In this document: one piece after another, positions 46,801-55,900 of the stretch | Layout of the letters: each line of letters begins with the position of its first letter | Numbering within the stretch: the first letter of the stretch is position 1 | Origin: Mesodorylaimus sp. YZB2_4 | Taxonomy: Eukaryota > Nematoda > Enoplea > Dorylaimida > Dorylaimidae | DNA length: 64,000 nucleotides | Assembly (NCBI GenBank): GCA_030248295.1 | Contig: JASANH010001170.1 | Span: forward strand, 186,001 to 250,000 | Direction of reading: 5' to 3' | Translations under genes and position numbers: made by a program | Notes under the pieces: generated by a model | What the model was told of the DNA's origin: nothing | The model's database searches: none | The model's input: only the letters and a program-made list of their open reading frames with translations

Positions 46801-49031
46801 CCCGTTGCCCATACTTGCTCTTTGACGCCGTACCGAGTATCCCACACCCCCCGCCACATCCCCACCCCTGCCCCGATCCCGTCCATCCCACATCCCGGAA
46901 CATAAACATCTCTATTCAGGCAGCTGGAACCCAGTTACCCACTGGAGGGGCCGTCCACAGATGATGCCCATGATGTTTTTAGTTTTGTACACCCCCCCCC
47001 CCCCCCCACTTCTGTCCGCATGCTGGCCATCCCTTCCAGTCAACGGGATGACGTCCGCCACTGAAGCGAAGACCAAAGACAAATATTGCAAGTGAAGTTC
47101 CTCCGTTAAAATTTTTTAAATTCTACGCTGTCAGAACAGCACCTGCAGAAGCCAGAGTCAGGAACGATCGCACTGACTTATTCCCGAAAGGCTACTTGTT
47201 TCAGAAACTGATAGCTCTTGAATGTAGGCGGGAACCCGCAAAGCGGACGTCCTCACTTCTCTAGTCCCACCCTTTGTCTCTCAAGTCATTCGGCCCCCCT
47301 CCTGACTGCGAATGTCCTTTATCAACGGAAGAGAGTACATCAGGCTAGAAAATAGATGAGCAGCCGCGATGCAACGTTGGGTCGATGCTGATCAAGTAAT
47401 CGATATAAAGTGTAAATTAAGTTATTTCAGCTCCGCATCAAGCCCGTTTGGATTGGCACATATGGTTCGCTGCTTTGGGACCGTACGAGAAGAATCCGTG
47501 GTTTGGTTGCCTGATGTATCGTTTGTTGAAGAATGAAAGTAGTGGTAAGTGCTCGAATTTGGTTGCCTAACGTTTTGGCACGAGAAATCTTGTGTTTCAG
47601 TGCTGAATCTGATGAATCGGAAGAAACTGCCGTTTAACGGGAAGCGTGTGAAATATGTGCGAGCTCAGTTGTATCATTATCATTATACGACGAATGTGGA
47701 AGGCGATAAACAGTAAGTGATTCTGCATTTTTGTGCGTTTAGTTGATGGCAAGTGCTTTTGTTTCAGTTATCACGAGACGAATTGGTGGTGGAGGGAACA
47801 TCAAAGGGAGTACATGTCTACGGTTGGATTGGAAAATCAGAATTGGACTGACGAATTGAAACGAAACGGTTGTATTTTGCCGGTACGTAGGTCTGGGCAG
47901 CAGGCAGTGGTGGGGAGAGAGGGATGGTCGATATCAGGTAGATTGTTGGCGAACTCTGATTAGCAAACGAACGCGAGTTCTTCTCACAGTTGGCCATATT
48001 TTTAGAAATTCCCACAACACACGTCTATCGCGAGTGATACTTTAAACATACTGCGTTTGGTGGTCAATGGTTTTGAAGGGGCCGAGTATTTCGTATGGTT
48101 CCTGACGTTCGCCGCTCTGCTAGGGATACTTGTGCTCGATTTGTTGCGTGTGGAGATGTCCAGGCTGTCAAACAGCCTGCAACTCATGAAAGATAAAGCT
48201 GAAGGCAAGAACGAGCACCAGCAAAAACACCGGAAACGACGGAACAAGATACGGGAGCAAGGAGACCAACAGCGGCAACCGGAAGTGGATCAGAAGAAAG
48301 AGGGAGGAGAGAAAGAAGAAGTGAAGCAGAAGAAAGACGGTGCGGAAAAGAAAGAGGGTCCAAAGAACGAAGACGGCCAGCAGCAGAAAGAGAGTCGGAA
48401 GGAAGAAAACTTGAAGCACCAGGAACCACAGCCGCACAAAGAACAGAAGAATGAAGAGGACCACCAGAAAGCCAAAGCGGATAAGGAGAAAGAAAACCAG
48501 CAAGCAAAGGATAAGAACGAAGAGCAGCAACAGAAAACGGACGACCAGCAGCAGAAAGACAGTCAGAAGGAAGAATTGAAAGAAGACCAGAATCAACAGC
48601 CTCACAAAGAAGAACAGAAGAAAGAAGAGGAACAGCTGCAAGCCAAAGATCAGCAACCAAAAGATAAACACGAAGAGCAGAAAGTGGACGATCGTCAGCA
48701 GCAGAAAGACAGTCAGAAGGAGGAACTGAATGACCAGAATCAACAGCCGCACAAAGAAGAACAGGAACCAAAAGATAAGCTCGGAGAGCAGAAACAGGAC
48801 GACCGTCTGCAGGAGAGTCAGAAGGAACTGAAAGACGACCCGAAGCAGACGCAGAATGAAGAACAGAAGAAAGAAGAGGACCAACGCCAGCAGAAAAAAG
48901 TGAGCGAGGACCAGAAGCAGCAGCAGCAGCCGCAAAACGAAGAAGCGAAAGAAAATCAGCAAGAAGAGAAGTATCAACGAGAGGAAAAAGAGCAGGAACC
49001 AAAACAAGACAAGGAAGAAGAGGGCCAATAG
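43855..49031 (+). CDS. Lipase maturation factor (LMF1/LMF2 family) with long charged tail
   Basis: Thirteen exons: 43855-43996, 44139-44350, 44826-45066, 45124-45308, 45366-45477, 45536-45794, 45895-46009, 46065-46180, 46236-46360, 47431-47544, 47601-47712, 47768-47882 and 48006-49031; 957 residues. Family motifs: [72 protein letters not shown], and the DUF1222-type region [62 protein letters not shown] proteins are ER membrane proteins that help homodimeric lipases fold. Up to about residue 675 the length is normal. It then continues with about 280 residues almost purely of Gln, Glu, Lys and Asp, with imperfect tandem repeats (e.g. [10 protein letters not shown]). Intron 9 is 1070 bases and holds two poly-C runs and a hairpin. 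AATAAA at 49060-49065. Confidence 0.93.
46535..46554. repeat. AGATC pentamer tandem repeat
   Basis: Four units of AGATC in intron 9 of the lipase maturation factor gene. Confidence 0.8.
46677..46715. repeat. Perfect hairpin, 18-base stem
   Basis: CTTTCTTCCTGCTGGACC pairs exactly with 46698-46715 around a TGA loop, in intron 9 of the lipase maturation factor gene. Confidence 0.85.
46789..46803. repeat. C15 homopolymer
   Basis: Fifteen consecutive C in intron 9 of the lipase maturation factor gene. Confidence 0.9.
46992..47007. repeat. C16 homopolymer
   Basis: Sixteen consecutive C in the same intron, 188 bases after the previous run. Confidence 0.9.
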
Positions 49032-49059
49032 CAGGGAAAAAGTACAGCAATAGCAGCCG

Positions 49060-49133
49060 AATAAAATTAAACCAAACTGAAGAAAATTGTTTTTTGATTT
49101 TTTTGTTTTGTTTGACGTTTAATGACGTTTTAT
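49060..49133. terminator. Convergent poly(A) signals
   Basis: AATAAA at 49060-49065 serves the lipase maturation factor gene (+). TTTATT at 49128-49133 reads AATAAA on the minus strand and serves MALSU1. The transcripts' 3' ends lie within about 100 bases. Confidence 0.5.
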
Positions 49134-49298
49134 TGCGTTTTTGGCATTGGCATAGCCATTTAGAAAGTAAGTGAAAGTTTATAAAATATTTTCCGACTTT
49201 GCCTTCAGTTTTAACGACATACACACTTATCGCAACCAAGAAAAGGGAACCAACTTGTCCAGATGTTTTGATGAACTAAAATGCATATAGGCGAAAAC

Positions 49299-50084
49299 TC
49301 AAATTTCTCCTCCAGCTTTTTGTTGGGGCTTGTCGGACTCGATCGACGTATCAGTATTTGCCAACCAATCGATTTCTTCCTGCATTTTGCGCAATCTTTC
49401 GGTATATTCGTCCAGTTCGCCAGCCGAATTCGATAAATCGTCGTGTTCTGGTCCAACGGCCCACAACATTTCGATGTCGTATTTCCTACGAGTTGCTGGC
49501 AGCATTAAATGGACGACAGCGATGTCCAAATCAAATACACGCCATTCCTGATTGGTTTTATCGACGACTTGGATGGATGGCGGGTCGTATGCGGCTCGTT
49601 TCTGTTTATAGGCTTTGCACAATTTGTCCGTCATGGCAAACATATGACGTCGACTCAACGGAGTACCGATGATCATATACGGAGCGTATGCTAACGAATT
49701 AGGCATACGTATGGTGCAGATATTGTTAATACGTTCGGCGCGCAGAAAATCGATCAATTCGTCCAAATCGATGACACTCGTTTCACCACGACCACGCTTA
49801 ATATTGAGTTTTTCTCGTCTCGATTCCCATTGAATAGTTTCTTCATCCTTGAACCCACCTTGCTCGTATTCTTTGATATATTGGCTATAATATTCGGTCA
49901 CATCGAGCAGATGTTTTCGAGGAGAGTCGTCGTCTGGCTTTTTATTATCTGGAGGGTCGTCGTTTTTGTTACTGCAGAAATGCCGTTGAGAAATGATCGA
50001 ACAAGGAGAACGGACACTGCCGAGACTGCCAGTCATTCGTTTGAATGAAAAATGTCGAAAACTGATAAATATTCTTGAATTCAT
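49299..50084 (-). CDS. MALSU1: Mitochondrial ribosome silencing factor (RsfS/MALSU1)
   Basis: A single uninterrupted frame of 261 residues from ATG at 50084 to TGA at 49301-49299, unlike its intron-rich neighbours. The first 35 residues are basic and Ser-rich (RIFISFRHFSFKRMTGSLGS), fitting a mitochondrial targeting peptide. The RsfS domain follows: VIDLDELIDFLRAERINNIC, PYMIIGTPLSRRHMFAMTDK, and EWRVFDLDIAVVHLMLPATR, then YDIEMLW. In bacteria and mitochondria this protein binds the large ribosomal subunit (L14) and blocks joining of the small subunit; in mitochondria it helps late assembly of the large subunit. Its ATG is only 21 bases after the stop of PPIL3 on the same strand, so the two may share a transcript. 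Confidence 0.9.
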   Translation of the reverse strand: MNSRIFISFRHFSFKRMTGSLGSVRSPCSIISQRHFCSNKNDDPPDNKKPDDDSPRKHLLDVTEYYSQYIKEYEQGGFKDEETIQWESRREKLNIKRGRGETSVIDLDELIDFLRAERINNICTIRMPNSLAYAPYMIIGTPLSRRHMFAMTDKLCKAYKQKRAAYDPPSIQVVDKTNQEWRVFDLDIAVVHLMLPATRRKYDIEMLWAVGPEHDDLSNSAGELDEYTERLRKMQEEIDWLANTDTSIESDKPQQKAGGEI

Positions 50085-50104
50085 TGTTTTTCGAAATCGT
50101 AAAT

Positions 50105-51720
50105 TTAAACGAGAGATGCACGATCAGCGATTGGGTTCGCGTGAATGGTGATTTGCTGAATTCGAACTTCGGTGGTTGGGCGATACTTTGCGTCAACGTT
50201 AACGTTTTCTAATTCGTCCAACGTGTCGTCGCCGTCGATAACTCTGCACAAAATTAATGTTATTTACTGGGAGTACAAGGATAAGAATGAGCTTACTTTC
50301 CGAAAATTGTATATTTCAAATCTAAAGTCGACTGCTTGTCGTAGGTGATGAAAAATTGTGATCCGTTTGTATTCGGTCCGTTATTGGCCATAGAAACGAC
50401 GCCGCGTGCGTCGTGCTGAAAAAATATTGCAAGGTAAAATGGAGAAACTTTTTAGATGTACTGTACGAATTTAAAAACAGTTTTCGGGACATTAAGGATG
50501 GACAGATGCCCGCAGTTAGGAAGGGGTTGAAGGATTTCGAAAAAAAACGGAAGATGGGAGGGGTGGGACAGGTGAAGAAAGGACCTGCGGCCGCGGTGGT
50601 CCAGGCGGTTCGGCGTTCGTCCCGGGTTCGATCCCCGGTGATAAAAAGGTCGGTTTGCGAATCATAAACACTCGCTGACCTTGCGCGGACAGACCATGGG
50701 ACTCACTCCGAGTGGAGAGATGAAAGTTAGAGTAGACAGTCTCGGCTGTCCAACACCGACTGGGTTCACAGCCCACCCGCCATCGTCCGAGGAAGTGGTG
50801 TCGCTCCCAGTGGAGACACGCAGGGCGCATTTATAGTCGACAAAATTTCTACACCTACCCCTCGGGTCGGAGTAATAGCATACGCTCAAGGATATGGCCA
50901 TTACACCTACCCTAGGGGTAGGAGTAGAAATTTTGTCGACTATAAATGCGCCTAGAGGGATGCTGCTGTGTGTGTTGATCCTTGTACAGTCTTGCCTACA
51001 GAATAAGGTTTGACTGCTGACCGCCTAGAGGCGAAACAGACTTCGGCCCAAAAATCTCTAAAAAACTAGGCGAGGAGAGGACGCACAGTACCCTTTCAGT
51101 TCTTGCTTGAAGGCCAGTCTGTTTTTGACCCCATCTTTCGAAAATATGAACGTGATCGTCACTGATTTGCTTTATATGCTTTATCTGTTCTGGAACTTCA
51201 GGAGGGGATCTTCGCTTGGGGACGTCCTTTCTTGGAGGCAGAAAGGATGGCCAAGGGAGAGGGCGGCGAAAAATTCAAAAATAATGCGGACCTTGGAAAG
51301 TTTTTCGACCATCCTGCAGGTGAAATATTTGCTTACAAATTGACAAGGTGTGTCGGCCATGCTTTAAGATACGCACCCAACAGGAAAAACTGAGACGCTG
51401 AGACTGAGACTGTACGTGCGTACCTTCAATTCCTCACGAAGTTCGTCCTCGAATTTTCGATTCCAAATACTCGTACCGCCTTTACCAGTACCTGTTGGAT
51501 CGCCCGTCTGTACTATGAAACCTTTGATATTTCGATGAAATAATGAGCCGTCGTAATAACCGCTAGCAGCGAGAGCCAAGAAATTCTGAACAAGTTCAAA
51601 ACTTTGAAAACAAAAATATGGCTAAACGGTAATAAATCTTACTTCGCAAGTTTTTGGACAAGCCTCACAAAATAATTCAATTTTTATGTTTCCTAAATCT
51701 GTGTGTAAAGTTACAGACAT
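50105..51720 (-). CDS. PPIL3: Cyclophilin PPIL3 (peptidyl-prolyl isomerase)
   Basis: Four exons: 51720-51643, 51585-51424, 50415-50297 and 50243-50105. Phases agree and give 165 residues; human PPIL3 has 161. Landmarks: [60 protein letters not shown] (catalytic Arg region and Gln), [11 protein letters not shown] and [22 protein letters not shown]3 is a small single-domain cyclophilin found in spliceosomes. All active-site residues are present. Intron 2 (50416-51423) is 1008 bases and holds a SINE-like element with a nested MITE. MALSU1 follows directly on the same strand. Confidence 0.95.
50587..51037 (+). repeat. SINE-like family A, copy A2 (tRNA-related head)
   Basis: Lies in PPIL3 intron 2, antisense to that gene. 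The head has an A-box-like GCGGTGGTCCAGGCGG and a perfect T-arm/B-box CCGGGTTCGATCCCCGG. The body matches copy A1 at 42868-43173 through the shared end GACTGCTGACCG ... GCGAAAC. It is interrupted by the TIR element at 50824-50952. Confidence 0.65.
50824..50952. mobile_element. MITE with about 40-base terminal inverted repeats, nested in SINE
   Basis: The left end GGCGCATTTATAGTCGACAA and its exact complement at 50933-50952 begin inverted repeats that extend about 40 bases with one or two mismatches. The whole element is 129 bases, encodes nothing, and splits SINE-like copy A2. Confidence 0.85.
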
Positions 51721-52995
51721 TTTTCCATCATGACCATTTCCTGCCTATCGTAATCCTTGTTTCTTTCCAAAAAAGGAATGCAAAATTTATTTTCGCGCCT
51801 TTTAGCAGACAACAATAAAATTGTCTGCTTCAGCGCGGCACAAAGAGCACGTGATCGATGCAAATTGGTCGCCATAAAAAATCGGAAACAAAATAAATTA
51901 GTTTCCACTTTTTTTAGTTCTGTACCTGGAGGGTGCAAAAAGCCTAAGCTACCTTTTGATGTCGTATTCGAAGTGCTCCAGGCATTAGCGACTTCATCTC
52001 GACGGACAAGGTCGTTTGTAGGCCTATGGCATTGCTGACGGTGAGCCCGAATCAATACGAGAAAGCGTGATGAATACGGTGGACATCGATGTTTGACAGA
52101 AAAGGTAAGCCTTTTTATTCGTGTACGATAAGTGTTTGCCGTAGGATTGGCTCTTTTTACGGGCATAGAGCTCTCTGGTTGGAGACGAATAGCCTTGAAG
52201 TTGTGTCTAGTTTCGCTAAACCCCATTGTATCTACCAGTCATGCGCCTGGGTAGAAACGCCATGCACCATGCGCTTTGTCATTAGATAGTGGATAGTAGC
52301 AAGAGAAGATGGTTGGTGAGTCATAGGCGAATGTTGGCTCATAAAAGCTCGTTCGAGTTCATGCGTCATTGAAAGTACACAAAAAGAGTCTGATCGCATA
52401 CCTAGGATTGTAAATTGAGGACGGAACCGCCGGAAACGTGCTCCATTGTTACGCGTACGACATTTACGTTTTGCGTTTTAAGTTGATGAGTCAAATATGT
52501 ACAAGGAGTGAGGAAAGTGCCAGCGAGGTTACCTCTTGATCTCACCTGAGAAGACTGTCACGGGTCGAGAGTACGGTCGGTGTACTCGTCTATTTCTGGT
52601 TTATCGATTCGTGTTTTGACTACCGTTTTTCGATTGAGTGGTGGCTAGACATTTGGCAGGTAGACAAGTTCGTGGTATCCATTTCGGCTGGTTGAATCAA
52701 ATGTCTGGCTGCTTTGATTTACATTAATTCAGGCAATTTTCTATTATTTATTTGCGAAAAATATTTGTTTTTCTACGCGAAATACGTGATGATAATTGAA
52801 AATTGTATCAGTATTGGCTGGGAATATAACCTGCCCTTACTCGCTCTCGGTCCAAGGTCCCGCAGCTTTTCTAAAGTAGCATTCATTTAATGAAAAATTA
52901 TTGTTTGAACACTTCTTTGTTCCGCGTTCGAGCTTGCTGGTTAGCAAACAAACTTTGAAGCAAACATTCCAAGTGCAATCGACGATAGGAGAGAA
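51721..52995. other. Divergent intergenic region
   Basis: Between the starts of PPIL3 (-) and RGL (+); both promoters are expected here. No gene, RNA or clear repeat recognised. Confidence 0.5.
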
Positions 52996-55900
52996 ATGAT
53001 GGAAAGGGCGAGAAGGAACGGATTCGACGACTATCGTATACTCGTTCACGATCGAGCATTACCGATACCATCATCGTTGTCAGTGGATAGTTTCGTGAAA
53101 AAATTAAAAATGTTCTCAGCTGATGAAAGAGACAAAAGAAAATCATTTCGAAGAAGGAATGGTTACGAGAATACGTACGGCAATTTTACAGTTTTTGTGG
53201 ATTTGGAGGTAGGTTCTTTGAAGATCCCCTCGGCCCCAATTCTGTGTCTCTTGTGTTTATGATTATTAGTAGGAAAAAATGCTAGTTTTTTTAACCTTGG
53301 TCTCGGGCTGTTTGAAATAATGCGGCCTTGGATGGATCAATGGATTTTCGAAAGCTCTTTTCTTTCTTTTTTGCGTGTACCTATCCACGTAGGGGCCCCT
53401 GGTTTTGACAGGGCGCAATTGAGGGAACATTTCGCGATCAATCGCGTCATTTATGGCGAGTCGGGGAATGGAATGGAGTAGAGCGTGATCATTAATCAAG
53501 CAGTTTGCGCTGGACATTTTTGACACTTTAGTGCTAGTGAAAATGGAGAATGTGTTTGTTGGTAGCGGATAAGGCATTGTCGGTGGTTGAAAATTGAATT
53601 AATGGTGTGGTTGTCGACGCAACCCGAGTCGGCCATCGTTTTTCCAGGTATTTCGTCGTCCCATTCATTGCATTGCATGGCGCGTTCGTCATTCCAACAA
53701 CATTTTACTGTACTATAGAGCATATTTTCGTGGCAACCAGACGCAAGTTGGAAATAGTATGTATGGTGAAACTTGACCATCATGCGGCCGTTTCACCTTG
53801 CCGAGTTTACGCCAGTCATGGCATGGGCCGCGTGTGTGAGTAGAGAACTGGCAGCAGGTCGGTACTGTACGCCTGGTACGGTATATAAAAGTTTGCCTTC
53901 GCGATTTTGGCCTCTTATGCGAGACGAGCCACGTGTTGATTTCGTGTTGTACCTTTTCTGCTTTTGACTAGTCGAAAAGTTTGTGGTTGTATAATTTACG
54001 ATTCGTATATTTTTGGGTGTTTTACTTAAATGAAGAGACACGAAAAGCGTCTCGTTTTTGTGTGATTTATATTCCGAGTGCCAAGCAGGGGTTTTTAATT
54101 GAGTTTATAGAGTGAGTAATTTGTTTCGTGCCTGGACTGGATAAGTGATTTGATGGAGGGCTTGTTGTAATTGAGGGTTTTTGTAGATGGCTGCTCGTTT
54201 TTGGGGAGAAGAGAAAGAACCGGAAGCCGTTTACGCCGTTTATTTGAGGAAAGTACGATATCGGGCGCCGAATGTTCTGGCTGGAGTCACAGTAAGTAGG
54301 GTTTATGTGTGTTGGTGATATTGCATGGGCGGAGATGTTTGGACGAGATGAGGGGGCGAGAAATGCTTGGCATGCTGATAAGAGCACGGGGCAGGAGGTG
54401 AGTCAGTCAGGAAATTGGGATGGGAATATTGCATTTTTTGGGCAAATGAAATATTCTTGTGGAGTGTACAATTTTGCAGAATATGAAGATTATCTCGAAA
54501 TGGGGCCTGGGCGAACTGGGATCTAGGTCACACTGTCTTTGGCACGCGCCCATAAATCACCTTGAATGCAATTATGTCATTTTGTTGAATGCGAATTTGC
54601 GAAACGATGTGCGAGATTTTGGCGCGTTGCATCGTAAACTAAACAAGGCCGTAAATGGTTAGTGCATCGTTCTATTGTAGCATCGACACTATGATCAAGA
54701 AAAACGCGATGGGAACGGCGGTCGCGGGAGTGTGTCGGATCATCTGCAATGGGAAACGGTGAAAGAACGAGTAGTAAAGGCGGGAAGTTTAAAAAAATTG
54801 GTGCAATGCCTTGTAAACGATGAGAATAGCACGACGAGTGGGGGCGAAGTGGACACGAGGCATTTCAATGTGTTTTTCGCCACATATAGAGCATTCGCTA
54901 AGCCATTCGATGTGTTGCGGTTGATTTTAGTCGAGTAAGGAACTGGTTTTTTGGTTTATTCTTTAAATTTTAAGATGAAATATTTTGAGACATTGAAATG
55001 GATTTTAGGTTATATTCAGTTTTGAATATGGATGATTCGACAGATGATGCCAAGGAGAAACGTGAAACGCTTTTGGCGTGAGTGGAATCTTTTATTTTGG
55101 AGATTGAAAATAAAGTTTATATTTTTAGAACGTGGAGAAATATTTTATTGTGTTGGTTGGAACTTTATCCGGACGATTTTCGTGATCATCCGAAATACGC
55201 GTGTTTAACTCAATTGATCGAATTTAGTCGTAATTATCAAACTATTTTGCAAGATGTTTTTGTACAAGCGGTACGAAGGAGGGACAAATTTTGTCGGGAT
55301 TTGAGTGGGAATAGTAAGTGAACGGGTGTTTTGCTTAATGGCTCATTGGCTATGGATGTGTGAGTATTATTTAGAACGTCACCCATCGCTGGACAAGTGC
55401 TCGTTATTGTCGCCATTGGACGGTTTAGATTATTTATTTAGTCCTCGTACGAGTAAATCGCCAGACATAAGTCACGTAGATCCGGTTTATGTAGCGGAAC
55501 AATTGACGTATTGGGACGCGGTAAGGTGGAGGAAGAGGGGCGAGGTTTGGGTCATGAGTGGTCATTTTCCCGCCATTTAGTAAATTTGAATAAATGGTTT
55601 GCGAGAAACTGAATAGAGTGTGATAATAGCATTTGTTGTGTGCTATTCGAGCCGTTTTCTGAGCCCATCGATAGTGGAGGGAACATGCTCAGTCGGGCCA
55701 GAGGGGATAAAACACAGGCAGGGGACCCTTGAAAATTTGTCAACTGACCAGTCTTGCCTGGCTGGATGATTTATTGCGTGTTGTTTCTTGTGCAGGAGCT
55801 GTTCAAGCGTTTGATTCCTCATCAGTGCCAAAGTTGTTTCTGGTCTCGTCGTAATAAGGAGCCGAATTCGTCGGAGAATGTTTACACTGTGAAGGCGACG

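Noticed and set aside
48168..49239. Long minus-strand frames (286 and 351 codons) opposite the lipase maturation factor tail
   Set aside because: They are the complement of a Gln/Glu/Lys-rich low-complexity tract, which lacks antisense stops by composition. Translations are Leu/Phe- or Ser/Leu-rich without any domain.
50587..50645. tRNA gene
   Set aside because: The T-arm is perfect but there is no room for an anticodon arm between the boxes; it is better explained as a SINE head.
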